Assembly: GCF_021412585.1 (NCBI RefSeq)
Contig: NZ_JAKCMI010000044.1
Coordinates: forward strand, 264,978 to 328,977
From: Halomonas alkalisoli
Lineage (GTDB): Bacteria; Pseudomonadota; Gammaproteobacteria; Pseudomonadales; Halomonadaceae
Length of the DNA: 64,000 nucleotides
Reading direction: 5' to 3'
Of the stretch, positions 40,520 through 49,434 are shown one piece after another. Both the position numbers and the translations under genes were made by a program. Below the pieces are notes generated by a model. It saw only the letters and a program-made list of their open reading frames with translations. It was not told the origin of the DNA and ran no database searches. Numbering within the stretch: the first letter of the stretch is position 1; each line of letters opens with the position of its first letter.

Positions 40520-40533
40520 GGTGCCTCCATGCG

Positions 40534-41073
40534 TTACTGTTGTGGATCGCGGTAGGCGATATCCGTGATCACGTAGGTAGTGTCGCCGGCCGGTGCCTTC
40601 ACCGTCACGTCGTCGTCCAGCGCCTTGCCCAGCAGGGCCTTGGCCAAGGGTGCGTCGACGCTGATCCAGCGCTTGGCGGTGTCGGTCTCGTCATGGCCGA
40701 CGATGCGAATGCGCATCTCGTCGCCTTCCTCGTCTTCCAGGGTGACGAAGGCACCGAAATAGACCTTGTCGATCGCCGCCGGCAGCCGGTCCACCACCTG
40801 TAGTTCGTCGAGCCGCTTGGTCAGGTAGCGGATCCGCGCGATGACGCGGTTGAGCTCCTTCTTGTTGTAGGTGTAGTCGGCGTTCTCGCTGCGGTCCCCC
40901 AGTGCCGCCGCCTCACCCACCTTGGCCGACAGGGCCGGGCGCTTCACCCGGGAGAGGTGGTCGAGGATGCCGCGCAGGCGTTCCGCCCCCTCGAGGGTGA
41001 TGAGGTTGCTCTTGGGTTCCTGGCGCGGATCCTTGGCCGGGTCGCGCCAGCGGGTCATGTTGCGGCCCTTCAT
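40534..41073 (-). CDS. greB: Transcript cleavage factor GreB
   Basis: 179 residues from the ATG at 41073 (aggag upstream). N-terminal coiled coil with the catalytic acidic tip: GDRSENADYTYNKKELNRVI. C-terminal FKBP-like domain VYFGAFVTLEDEEGDEMRIR, then SVDAPLAKALLGKALDDDVT. It rescues backtracked RNA polymerase. The basic N-terminal segment before the coil and NADYTYNKKELNR favour GreB over GreA. Confidence 0.92.
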   Translation of the reverse strand: MKGRNMTRWRDPAKDPRQEPKSNLITLEGAERLRGILDHLSRVKRPALSAKVGEAAALGDRSENADYTYNKKELNRVIARIRYLTKRLDELQVVDRLPAAIDKVYFGAFVTLEDEEGDEMRIRIVGHDETDTAKRWISVDAPLAKALLGKALDDDVTVKAPAGDTTYVITDIAYRDPQQ

Positions 41074-41231
41074 GCCATTCCGCTCCTGTTTCGACTGAGA
41101 GTCGCAACATACGCCATTCTCCCGGTGCTGGCCAAGCGTCAGAACGGAAACTGGAAGTTCATTCAAACGTTCGTTACATTGCATGGACGACCCCGTCGTA
41201 CCGTTCAAGAATAACCCCAAGGAGACCGGAC

Positions 41232-41867
41232 ATGATTCGACACCATCTACTTGCCGTTGCGCTGGGCATCGGCATCGCGCTGGCCCCACTCGGCAGCGCC
41301 GTCGCCTGGGAAGGTGACGTGGAAGCGCTGAAGCAGCGCTGGGAACAGATCAATACACAGCGCGCCGAGGGTGAACGCCGGCGTGCCCTGAAGTCGCTCG
41401 CCGACGAGGCCGAGCGCCTGGCAGAGGCCCATCCCGGGGAGGCCCAGCCGCTGATCTGGTATGGCATCATCGAGGCCTCTCATGCCCGTGAGCGCAGTGG
41501 TCTGGGCGCACTTGGCAGTGCGCGCAGCGCCCGCGACGCCCTGGAAAAGGCCATTGAACTCGATCCGGAAGGGGGTAACGGCTCTGCCTACGTGACACTC
41601 GGGGCGCTGTATGACCGCGCGCCGGGTCGTCCGGTCGGCTTCGGCAACAGCGATACCGCCGAGCGGATGTTCCAGCGTGCGCTGGAGATTCGACCGGACG
41701 GCATCGACGTGAACTTCTACTATGCCGCTTTCCTGGAGGATGAAGGGCGCCGCGAGGAGGCCCGCGAACATGCCCAGCGTGCCGTGGATGGCACGGCGCG
41801 TCCGGACCGGGAGACATCCGACGAGGCGCTGCGGGAAGAGGCCCGAGCCCTGCTGGGGACGCTCTGA
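41232..41867 (+). CDS. Exported TPR-like protein
   Basis: 211 residues with a signal peptide (HHLLAVALGIGIALAPLGSAVA) and helical repeats afterwards (ARDALEKAIELDPEGGNGSA, AERMFQRALEIRPDGIDVNF, REEAREHAQRAVDG), the tetratricopeptide pattern. Periplasmic. RAPGRPVGFGNSDTAE between repeats is typical of TatT-like TPR proteins. Ribosome site aaggaga. Function unknown; the divergent neighbour is greB. The gap 41868-42023 shows nothing. Confidence 0.82.
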   Translation: MIRHHLLAVALGIGIALAPLGSAVAWEGDVEALKQRWEQINTQRAEGERRRALKSLADEAERLAEAHPGEAQPLIWYGIIEASHARERSGLGALGSARSARDALEKAIELDPEGGNGSAYVTLGALYDRAPGRPVGFGNSDTAERMFQRALEIRPDGIDVNFYYAAFLEDEGRREEAREHAQRAVDGTARPDRETSDEALREEARALLGTL

Positions 41868-42023
41868 TCCTTTCTGCCTGACTCTTTCTTCCTCAACCCT
41901 TTTCCTCAAACCCTCCTCCTGGCCCTGCCCTTCGCTGCCGTGCCGGTCGCCCTGACCGCACGGTAGTTGGCATTTCGGGCCCCGGTCATGATAATGGTCG
42001 CCATTCGTCGATTGGAGAATGGC

Positions 42024-42686
42024 ATGTCCAACAGCCACGACCAGAACCTCGACTACGACCAGAGTCGCGAGATCACGCTTCTCCCCGCATTTTCGGCGGA
42101 CGATGTGGAGCTGCGCGAACGGCGCTGCCTGTATCAGGGCTTCTTTCGCCTGGAGGAGGTGCACCTTCGCCATCGGCTCTTCGACGGTGGCTGGAGCGGC
42201 GAGGTGGTGCGCGAGGTGCATTGCCGTCATGATGCCGTAGGGGTGCTGCTCTACGATGTGGAGCGGGATTGCGTCGTATTGGTGGAGCAGATTCGCGCGG
42301 GTGCCTTGGCTGACCCCGTTTCGCCCTGGAAGCTCGAAGTGGTGGCCGGCCTGGTCGAAGTGGGGGAGAGCCGGGCCGAGGTGGCTCGTCGCGAGGCCAT
42401 GGAGGAGGCCGGTTGCCCCGTCGACGAAGTGATCGAACTGCATACCTACTACCCGAGCCCGGGTGCCTGCGACGAGCGGGTCACCCTCTACTGTGCCCTC
42501 GTGGACTCCGGGGGCCTGGGAGGCGTGCATGGGCTCGACGAAGAGCACGAGGACATTCGCGTTCACGTGCTACCGTTTACTCAGGCTTGGGAACTCCTGC
42601 AGGCTGGCCGACTCGACAATGCCATGTGTCTTATCGCCATTTACTGGCTGGCTGCCGAGCGAGCATCTCTGAGAGCGAGGAGGTAG
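42024..42686 (+). CDS. nudF: ADP-ribose diphosphatase (Nudix)
   Basis: 220 residues with a full Nudix box GLVEVGESRAEVARREAMEEAG (Gly, Glu, then REAMEE), the Mg2+ site. YPSPGACDERVTLYCA after the box fits ADP-ribose pyrophosphatases. Hydrolyses ADP-ribose to AMP and ribose 5-phosphate. Gene order nudF-DUF1249-cpdA is the E. coli order. The start at 42024 follows ggagaat. Confidence 0.93.
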   Translation: MSNSHDQNLDYDQSREITLLPAFSADDVELRERRCLYQGFFRLEEVHLRHRLFDGGWSGEVVREVHCRHDAVGVLLYDVERDCVVLVEQIRAGALADPVSPWKLEVVAGLVEVGESRAEVARREAMEEAGCPVDEVIELHTYYPSPGACDERVTLYCALVDSGGLGGVHGLDEEHEDIRVHVLPFTQAWELLQAGRLDNAMCLIAIYWLAAERASLRARR

Positions 42687-42687
42687 C

Positions 42688-43134
42688 GTGGCAAGAACCG
42701 CCTATGTGACCGATCTGAAGGGCCTGCAGGGTGAATGCAGTGCCAACTACCTGCGCCTGACCCAGCTGCTGGGTGACCTGGGCGCGGGTGAAACCCGACA
42801 GCTGGAGCTGACCGGGCAGAACGGCCGCTTCGGCATCCTGCATCTTGAGATACTCGAGCAGGCGCCCTATACCACCATGGCGCGGGTGACCCAGAGCGGT
42901 CTCATGGAGGGGCTCATCGAGCCGCCGCGCATGCGGGTGCATCTCTATCATGACGTGCGCATGGCCGAGGTCACCGATTTTCAGCGCGAACGCCACTTCG
43001 ACGGCCGCTACCGCTACCCCAACCTGCGCATGTTCCAGCCCGACGAAAAACTGCAGCTCAATCGCTTCCTTGGCGAGTGGCTGGCCCATGGCCTGGCGCA
43101 CGGCCACCCCGCCGACCTGCCCGAACTGCCTTGA
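42688..43134 (+). CDS. yqiB: DUF1249-family protein (YqiB-like)
   Basis: 148 residues, with YVTDLKGLQGECSANYLRLT and MRVHLYHDVRMAEVTDFQRE, and FDGRYRYPNLRMFQPDEKLQ as the conserved DUF1249 core. Start is GTG or ATG-equivalent at 42688 directly after the nudF stop. Function not known in any organism; always seen between nudF and cpdA in many gammaproteobacteria. Confidence 0.88.
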   Translation: MARTAYVTDLKGLQGECSANYLRLTQLLGDLGAGETRQLELTGQNGRFGILHLEILEQAPYTTMARVTQSGLMEGLIEPPRMRVHLYHDVRMAEVTDFQRERHFDGRYRYPNLRMFQPDEKLQLNRFLGEWLAHGLAHGHPADLPELP

Positions 43135-43167
43135 AGAGGGCGTTACCTTGATGAGCGAGCTGCCCTG

Positions 43168-43890
43168 ATGCGTATCGTCCAGATCACCGACTGCCACCTC
43201 CATGCCGATCCCCGGGCACGCTCCCGGGCCGGCTTCCCCCTGCGCCAACTCGAGGCGGTGGTGAACGCCGCCATCGGTGAGCATCCCGATCTGGTGCTGG
43301 TCACCGGCGATATCAGCCAGGACGAGACCGCCGCCTCCTATGAGCTGGCCCATGGGGTGCTGTCGCGGCTGGATTGCCCCTGGTTCTGGCTGGCCGGCAA
43401 CCACGACCAGCCCCAGTTGATGGAGCCGGTCAAGGCCATCCATCGGGAGGTCGATCTCGGCGGTTGGCGCCTGTTGACGGTGGATACCAGCGTACCTGGC
43501 CAGGCCCATGGCGAGATCGGGGAAACGCGTCTTGCCGAGCTGGTCGAGCGGCTGGGAGCGGACGACCGGCCCACGCTGCTGGCCATGCACCATCCGCCGC
43601 TTGTCCTGGGCTCGGAGTGGCTCGATGCCATCGGGCTAAAGGATCGCGACGTCCTGTGGCAGACGCTGGCCGACTTTCCTCAGGTGAAAATGATCCTCTG
43701 CGGTCACATTCACCAGGCGCTGGCCAGCCATCGGCAGGGGGTGGCCATCTACGGTACCCCCTCCACGACCGACCAGTTCCTGCCCGGCTCGGCTGATTTC
43801 GCCATCGACGAGGCCTCTCGTCCCGGCTATCGCATCGTGGAGCTGGCCGACGGCGAGTGGCTGACCTGGGTGGAGCGTGTCGACCTCTGA
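43168..43890 (+). CDS. cpdA: 3',5'-cyclic-AMP phosphodiesterase
   Basis: 240-residue metallophosphoesterase with all metal motifs: QITDCHLHAD, VTGDISQDE, GNHDQPQL, AMHHPP and CGHIHQAL, in order. Hydrolyses cAMP and so tunes CRP-dependent control. The position after nudF and DUF1249 supports the name over a general phosphoesterase. Start at 43168 overlaps a 5-codon minigene stop (TGATG). Confidence 0.92.
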   Translation: MRIVQITDCHLHADPRARSRAGFPLRQLEAVVNAAIGEHPDLVLVTGDISQDETAASYELAHGVLSRLDCPWFWLAGNHDQPQLMEPVKAIHREVDLGGWRLLTVDTSVPGQAHGEIGETRLAELVERLGADDRPTLLAMHHPPLVLGSEWLDAIGLKDRDVLWQTLADFPQVKMILCGHIHQALASHRQGVAIYGTPSTTDQFLPGSADFAIDEASRPGYRIVELADGEWLTWVERVDL

Positions 43891-44016
43891 TAGCGTAGCG
43901 TTATTCATATATCGACTAAAAAGATAGGCAATCATTCTTTTACGTTATTATGGTTCCGGCGTTAACCTGTGTCGCATGATCCTTCTTGCCCTTAGTCATG
44001 CGAGGTACCCGGGCCG

Positions 44017-44991
44017 ATGACCAGTCTTCATGCACCCGCACGCGAGCCGTCCGCCCAGGCTGCCGGGACGGCGCAGGCGTCTCTTTCGACCCAGCGCCTG
44101 ACCCATCTCCAGCAGTTGGAAGCCGAGTCCATCCATATCATTCGTGAGGTAGCCGCCGAGTTTGCCAATCCGGTGATGATGTATTCCATCGGCAAGGACT
44201 CCTCGGTGATGCTGCACCTGGCGCGCAAGGCCTTCTATCCCGGCCCGCCGCCGTTTCCGCTGCTGCACGTGGACACCACCTGGAAGTTCCGCGAAATGAT
44301 CGAGTTCCGCGATCGCATGGCGGCTGAGGTGGGCATGGAGCTGCTGGTGCATACCAACGAAGAGGGGCGTGCCGCCGGCATCAACCCCTTCGACCACGGT
44401 TCCAGCGGCTATACCGACGTGATGAAGACCGAGGCCCTCAAGCAGGCGCTGAACAAGTATGGCTTCGATGCCGCCTTCGGCGGTGCTCGCCGGGATGAGG
44501 AGGCCAGCCGAGCCAAGGAGCGCGTGTTCTCCTTCCGCGACAAGTTTCACCGCTGGGACCCCAAGAACCAGCGGCCGGAGCTGTGGAACCTCTACAACGC
44601 CCGCATCAACAAGGGCGAGTCGATTCGCGCCTTTCCGCTCTCCAACTGGACCGAGCTGGACATCTGGCAGTACATCCATCTTGAGCAGATTCCCATCGTG
44701 CCGCTCTACTTCAGCGCCCCGCGCCCGGTCGTCGAGCGAGACGGCATGCTGGTGATGGTCGACGACGACCGCATGCCGCTGGCCGAGGGAGAAGTGCCCG
44801 AGGAGAAGTGGGTGCGCTTCCGTACCCTGGGCTGCTATCCGCTCACCGGTGCGGTGGAGTCCAAGGCAGCAACCCTGCCCGAGATCATCCAGGAGATGCT
44901 GCTGACCCGCACCAGCGAGCGCAGCGGCCGTGCCATCGATCACGACCAGGCCGGCTCCATGGAGAAGAAGAAGCGCGAGGGGTACTTCTAA
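44017..44991 (+). CDS. cysD: Sulfate adenylyltransferase subunit 2
   Basis: 324 residues. PP-loop SIGKDSSVMLHLA (57-69) and HVDTTWKFREMIEFRD, GARRDEEASRAKER are the family signatures. With CysN it makes adenylyl sulfate from sulfate and ATP, the first step of assimilation. The N-terminal 25 residues are low complexity. The upstream gap (43891-44016) is AT-rich and probably holds the promoter, but no confident CysB site could be fixed. Shares one base with cysN (TAATG). Confidence 0.96.
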   Translation: MTSLHAPAREPSAQAAGTAQASLSTQRLTHLQQLEAESIHIIREVAAEFANPVMMYSIGKDSSVMLHLARKAFYPGPPPFPLLHVDTTWKFREMIEFRDRMAAEVGMELLVHTNEEGRAAGINPFDHGSSGYTDVMKTEALKQALNKYGFDAAFGGARRDEEASRAKERVFSFRDKFHRWDPKNQRPELWNLYNARINKGESIRAFPLSNWTELDIWQYIHLEQIPIVPLYFSAPRPVVERDGMLVMVDDDRMPLAEGEVPEEKWVRFRTLGCYPLTGAVESKAATLPEIIQEMLLTRTSERSGRAIDHDQAGSMEKKKREGYF

Positions 44992-46433
44992 TGTCACACC
45001 AGTCCAACCTGATAGCCGAAAACATCGAGCAGTACCTTCACGAGCACGAGAACAAGGACCTGCTGCGCTTCATTACCTGCGGCAGCGTGGACGACGGCAA
45101 GTCGACCCTGATCGGCCGGCTGTTGCACGACTCCAAGATGATCTTCGACGACCACCTGGCGGCGATCACCCGGGACTCGAAGAAGAGTGGCACCACCGGC
45201 GAAGCGGTGGACCTGGCGCTGCTGGTCGACGGGTTGCAGTCGGAGCGCGAGCAGGGCATCACCATCGATGTGGCCTACCGCTTCTTCTCCACCGACAAGC
45301 GCAAGTTCATCATTGCCGATACCCCGGGCCACGAGCAGTACACCCGCAACATGGCCACCGGCGCCTCCAACGCCAGCCTGGCGATCATCCTGATCGATGC
45401 CCGCTACGGCGTGCAGACCCAGACCCGGCGCCACAGCTTCATCGCCGACCTGCTGGGCATCAAGCACCTGGTGATCGCGGTCAACAAGATGGACCTGGTG
45501 GGCTTCGAGGAGGCGCGCTTCAACGAGATCGTCGCCGACTATCGTCGCTTCGCCGAGCAACTGTCGGCCACCGACATCCGCTTCGTGCCGATCTCGGCGC
45601 TGGAAGGCGACAACGTGGTCAACCGCAGCGACCGCTCGCCCTGGTACACCGTCGAGGGTGAGCCCGGCCCGGCCCTGCTGGAGCTGCTGGAAACCGTCGA
45701 GGTGGCACGGGACCGCAACGTGGTCGACCTGCGCTTTCCGGTGCAGTACGTCAACCGCCCGAACCTGGATTTCCGCGGTTATGCCGGCACCCTGGAAGCG
45801 GGCGTGCTGCGCCCCGGGCTTGCGGTCAAGGTGCTGCCCTCGGGCAAGACCAGCCGCGTCGAGCGGGTCGTCACTTTCGACGGCGATCTGGAAGCCGCCT
45901 GGCCGGGCCAGGCGGTCACCGTCACCCTGGAAGACGAGCTCGATATCTCCCGTGGGGACTGGATCGTCGCCGAGGATGCCGATATCGCCCTGTCGAACAG
46001 TTTCGATGCCGATATCGTCTGGATGCACGAGCAGCCCCTGGCGCCGGGCCGTCAGGTAGACATTCGCCTGGCGGGACGCTCGGTCTCCGGCCAGGTGAGC
46101 ACCATTCACCACCAGGTGGATGTCAACACCCTGGAGCGGCACGGCACCGCTCAGCTCGAGCTCAATGCCATCGCCCGCTGCCGCGTCGAGCTGACCGCCG
46201 CGGTGCCCCTGGACCCCTATGTGCAGAGCCCTGGCACCGGCAGCTTCATCGTCATCGATCGGCTGACCAACGTCACCGTGGGGGCGGGGATGATTCGCTC
46301 CATCGTGAAAGACGGTGCCAAGCCAAGCGGTGAGGTCGACTGGGCGGCCTTCGAGGCGGATCTCAACGCGCTGGTGCGCAAGCACTTCCCGCACTGGGAG
46401 GCGAAGGATGTGCGTGACCTGCTGAAACGCTGA
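44991..46433 (+). CDS. cysN: Sulfate adenylyltransferase subunit 1 (GTPase)
   Basis: 480 residues, CysN without a fused CysC kinase. G1 loop GSVDDGKST (31-39), G3 DTPGHEQY, G4 NKMD, with EF-Tu-like beta-barrel domains after residue about 240. GTP hydrolysis drives adenylyl sulfate formation by CysD. The start at 44991 overlaps the cysD stop. No cysC kinase gene lies next to it in this window. Confidence 0.96.
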   Translation: MSHQSNLIAENIEQYLHEHENKDLLRFITCGSVDDGKSTLIGRLLHDSKMIFDDHLAAITRDSKKSGTTGEAVDLALLVDGLQSEREQGITIDVAYRFFSTDKRKFIIADTPGHEQYTRNMATGASNASLAIILIDARYGVQTQTRRHSFIADLLGIKHLVIAVNKMDLVGFEEARFNEIVADYRRFAEQLSATDIRFVPISALEGDNVVNRSDRSPWYTVEGEPGPALLELLETVEVARDRNVVDLRFPVQYVNRPNLDFRGYAGTLEAGVLRPGLAVKVLPSGKTSRVERVVTFDGDLEAAWPGQAVTVTLEDELDISRGDWIVAEDADIALSNSFDADIVWMHEQPLAPGRQVDIRLAGRSVSGQVSTIHHQVDVNTLERHGTAQLELNAIARCRVELTAAVPLDPYVQSPGTGSFIVIDRLTNVTVGAGMIRSIVKDGAKPSGEVDWAAFEADLNALVRKHFPHWEAKDVRDLLKR

Positions 46434-46446
46434 TCGCGTCATCCTG

Positions 46447-46515
46447 CTGTCTTCGAGGCCCTGCTAATACTGTCTTCGAAGCCTTGTTAATGCTATCTAC
46501 GAAGCCCTGCTAATA
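46447..46515 (+). repeat. Three tandem 23-bp imperfect repeats
   Basis: Units at 46447-46469, 46470-46492 and 46493-46515, each of the form C-T-(G/A)-TCT-(T/A)-CGA(G/A)GCC(C/T)TG(C/T)TAAT. The third copy supplies the left arm of the terminator that follows. The first two look like decayed duplicates of that arm. Confidence 0.8.
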
Positions 46516-46534
46516 TAGCGGGGCTTCGTTTTTC
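46499..46534 (+). terminator. Intrinsic terminator after cysN
   Basis: ACGAAGCCC...GGGCTTCGT with the inner GCTA/TAGC pairing, giving an almost continuous stem of more than 13 bp capped by a three-base loop, then TTTTC. Confidence 0.93.
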
Positions 46535-46574
46535 GGCTGTCGAATCGCTTTTCCATACCAAACCAGGAACTCCT

Positions 46575-47945
46575 ATGCCGCCCAATGCCGTCCCCCATGA
46601 TGTTCCCTTCCGCGAGGCGGTGCATGTCTGGCTGCGTATCGCCCTGCTGAGCTTCGGCGGGCCCGCGGGCCAGATCGCGGTCATGCACCGTATCCTGGTG
46701 GAAGAGAAGAAGTGGATCGGCGAGAACCGTTTCCTGCATGCCTTGAACTACTGCATGCTGCTGCCCGGCCCCGAGGCGCAGCAGCTGGCGATCTACATCG
46801 GCTGGCTGATGCATCGCACCCGGGGTGGTCTCCTGGCGGGCACACTCTTCGTGCTGCCGGGGTTCATTGCTATCCTGGCACTCAGTTACCTCTATGCGGC
46901 ACTGGGCAACGTGGGCCTGGTCGAAGGGCTCTTCTTCGGCCTCAAGGCGGCGGTGTTGGCCATCGTGGTCAACGCCGTGGTGCGGATCGGCAAGCGGGCC
47001 TTGAAGAACAACGTCATGCTGGGCATTGCCGCCGCGGCCTTCGTGGCTATCTTCTTTCTGGACATCGCCTTCCCCCTGATCATCGTTACCGCGGCCCTGA
47101 TCGGCTACTTCGGCGGTCGGACGGGCTCGCCGCTGTTCCAGGTGGGGGGCGGCCATGGCGCCAACGGGGAGAGGGGGCTTGCCGACAGCGAGTCGCTGCT
47201 CGGCGAGCAGTTGCCGGATCATGCCCGCGTCAACCGGGCCTGGTCGCTCAAGGTCTCGGCCATCTTCCTCTCCCTGTGGCTCACCCCGGTGGTGCTGCTC
47301 ATTGCCGTGCTGGGCTTCGACAGTGTCTTTACCCAGATCGCCACCTTCTTCAGCCAGATGGCCGTGGTCACCTTCGGCGGTGCCTATGCGGTGCTGAGCT
47401 ACGTGGCCCAGGCGGCGGTTCAGAACTATGGCTGGCTGGCGCCAGGGGAGATGCTCGACGGGCTGGGCATGGCCGAGACCACTCCCGGCCCCCTGATCCA
47501 GGTGGTGCAGTTCGTCGGCTTCATGGGGGCATTTCGCGACGCGGGCACCCTGGACCCCTGGGTGGCGGCGACTTTTGCCGCGGTGCTGACCACCTGGGTG
47601 ACCTTCGTGCCCTGCTTCCTGTGGATATTCCTCGGTGCCCCCTACGTGGAGCGGTTGCGCGACAACGCCGCCCTGAGCGGCGCGATGACGGCGATCACCG
47701 CCGCCGTGGTGGGTGTGGTGCTCAACCTGGCGGTGTGGTTCGGCATCCATGTGGTGTTCGGCGACGTGGGGGAGTGGCGCGGGGTGGGCCTGCGGCTGCT
47801 GATTCCCGACCTGGCTACCCTGGATCCATTGGCCCTGCTGCTCTCTGCCGGGGCCATGCTGGCGATCTTCCGTTACAAGCTGGGCATGCTCAAGGTGCTG
47901 GGCGCCTGTGCGCTGCTTGGCATGGTGTTTTCCCTGGTGAGTTAG
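46575..47945 (+). CDS. chrA: Chromate transporter family (ChrA), two-domain
   Basis: 456 residues with two CHR domains. Domain 1: LLSFGGPAGQIAVMH and YCMLLPGPEAQQLAIYIGWL; domain 2: VVTFGGAYAVLSYVAQAAV and AETTPGPLIQVVQFVGF. PGPE/PGPL are the conserved loop motifs. It is thought to export chromate, with sulfate as a related anion; placement right after cysDN fits an anion link. Ribosome site aggaactcct. The next 210 bases (47946-48156) contain only a short 14-base tandem duplication at about 48117-48144. Confidence 0.92.
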   Translation: MPPNAVPHDVPFREAVHVWLRIALLSFGGPAGQIAVMHRILVEEKKWIGENRFLHALNYCMLLPGPEAQQLAIYIGWLMHRTRGGLLAGTLFVLPGFIAILALSYLYAALGNVGLVEGLFFGLKAAVLAIVVNAVVRIGKRALKNNVMLGIAAAAFVAIFFLDIAFPLIIVTAALIGYFGGRTGSPLFQVGGGHGANGERGLADSESLLGEQLPDHARVNRAWSLKVSAIFLSLWLTPVVLLIAVLGFDSVFTQIATFFSQMAVVTFGGAYAVLSYVAQAAVQNYGWLAPGEMLDGLGMAETTPGPLIQVVQFVGFMGAFRDAGTLDPWVAATFAAVLTTWVTFVPCFLWIFLGAPYVERLRDNAALSGAMTAITAAVVGVVLNLAVWFGIHVVFGDVGEWRGVGLRLLIPDLATLDPLALLLSAGAMLAIFRYKLGMLKVLGACALLGMVFSLVS

Positions 47946-48156
47946 GGAAACACTGCACAGATGCCTGCGCGAGCGAATCGCTGCGTTGTATGGACATACC
48001 GTGCCAGGGACGCCGACTGGCTTGATCTTGGGACGCAATGCTTCACACTGGCCAGTACGCCTTCCGGTTTATGGGCAGGGGCCAGGCACGCAGTGCGGGC
48101 AGGGAAGGACGGGGCTACACGGGCAGGACGACACGGGCAGGACAAGGAGAGCCATC

Positions 48157-48219
48157 ATGCAGCTTGAACAGGCCGAGTCGAGACCATGGCGTGATGCTGT
48201 TGCCGGGCACTCCGCCTGA
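48157..48219 (+). CDS. Possible 20-residue leader peptide coupled to the DUF2183 gene
   Basis: ATG at 48157 with a good ribosome site (aaggaga, 48144-48150), reading MQLEQAESRPWRDAVAGHSA and stopping at TGA 48217-48219, whose last base is the first base of the next ATG (TGATG). The downstream gene has no ribosome site of its own, which suggests translational coupling. Too short to judge by composition. Confidence 0.4.
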   Translation: MQLEQAESRPWRDAVAGHSA

Positions 48220-49331
48220 TGGCTGATCGCCCCCGGGCACCGCAACGGATCCGGCGCCTGCTACGCGCCGTCGCCAGGCCGATGAAGAGCGACCGCGGCC
48301 GTGGCGGTCTCGTGGTCCATCCCTACCGTGGCTATGGCTCCGCCCGCGAGGCATTCCTGATGGGGCGTGTCTTCCGCCAGACCAGGCTGGGGCGTGTCAT
48401 TCCTCGCTATGGTGCCCTGCGCGATGTCGCCGATGTGGCGCGGCGCATCGTCAGGCGAGGGCTGCCCGATGTGGAGGTGCACGTCACCCTCGGTGGCAAC
48501 GACATCACCGTGACCACGGATCATGATGGCTATTTCAACGCGAAGCTCGTCTTGCATGAGCCGCTGCCACTGGACACCTCCTGGCATCGCGCCGACCTTC
48601 ACGTCGTGACCCATGACGGGGCGGAGCCCATCCACAGCTTCACCGATGTCTATATTCCTCCGGAAGACACCGACCTGTTGGTGATCAGCGATATCGACGA
48701 CACGGTGATGTATACCGGCGTGGCCGACAAGCTGCGCATGCTCTACCGGCTGTTCGTCAAGCAGGCCCACCAGCGTACCGCCTTTCCCGGCGTGGCTGCC
48801 TTCTACCAGGCGCTCTATATCGGCCAGAGTGAAGAGGCGCGTCGTCCGATCCTGTATGTCTCGCGGGGCCCCTGGAGCATCTACGAAATGCTCGAGGAAT
48901 TCTTCCAGATGAATGACATTCCGGTGGGGCCGATCCTGTTCCTGCGTGAGTGGGGGATCACCTGGCGAAGGCCCTGGCCGCGGCGTGCCGAAGAGCACAA
49001 GTACGCCTTGATAACCCGCATGCTGGAACTTTTCGATGACCTGCCCTGCGTGCTGATCGGCGACAGCGGCCAGCACGACCCCGAAGTCTACACCCGCATC
49101 GTCAAGGAGCATCCCGGCCGGGTGAAGGCCATCTATATTCGACGCGTCGACAGCCGAGCCGACCGTGAGCGAGCCATCGACCTGCTGCGCGAGGAGATCG
49201 CCCATACCGACTGCGAACTTATGCTTGCTGCCGATAGCACGGCGATGGCGGTACATGCCCATGACCGGGGCTTCATCTCCGAGAAGGGCTTGCAGGCGGT
49301 GCGCCGGGATTCCCGCGAAGAGACGATCTGA
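48219..49331 (+). CDS. App1-like phosphatase domain protein (DUF2183)
   Basis: 370 residues. The HAD-type phosphatase site reads VISDIDDTV (Asp158, Asp160, Thr162). RPILYVSRGPWSIYEMLEEF and LIGDSGQHDPEVY follow, as in the App1/DUF2183 catalytic domain known from yeast phosphatidate phosphatase. N-terminal part has a beta-rich segment (DVEVHVTLGGNDITVTTDHD). In bacteria the substrate is unknown; lipid phosphate is a guess by homology. Cytoplasmic. Confidence 0.86.
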   Translation: MADRPRAPQRIRRLLRAVARPMKSDRGRGGLVVHPYRGYGSAREAFLMGRVFRQTRLGRVIPRYGALRDVADVARRIVRRGLPDVEVHVTLGGNDITVTTDHDGYFNAKLVLHEPLPLDTSWHRADLHVVTHDGAEPIHSFTDVYIPPEDTDLLVISDIDDTVMYTGVADKLRMLYRLFVKQAHQRTAFPGVAAFYQALYIGQSEEARRPILYVSRGPWSIYEMLEEFFQMNDIPVGPILFLREWGITWRRPWPRRAEEHKYALITRMLELFDDLPCVLIGDSGQHDPEVYTRIVKEHPGRVKAIYIRRVDSRADRERAIDLLREEIAHTDCELMLAADSTAMAVHAHDRGFISEKGLQAVRRDSREETI

Positions 49332-49434
49332 CGCTGATATTGCCAGTGCTTCCCTCTACACCGTGAAACCCGCTCTGGTAGGCTTGGTCAAACCCTGAGA
49401 CGCCGTGATCTGTCCTGCCGGAGTGAGACCCTCG

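Noticed and set aside
43891..44016. CysB-binding site before cysD
   Set aside because: The stretch is AT-rich and a promoter is likely, but no sequence could be matched with confidence to a CysB site.
44994..46442. Long - strand frame opposite cysN
   Set aside because: Shadow of cysN, which has all GTPase motifs and continuous homology.
46497..48038. 513-codon - strand frame opposite chrA
   Set aside because: His/Gln-rich antisense composition; it also runs across the cysN terminator.
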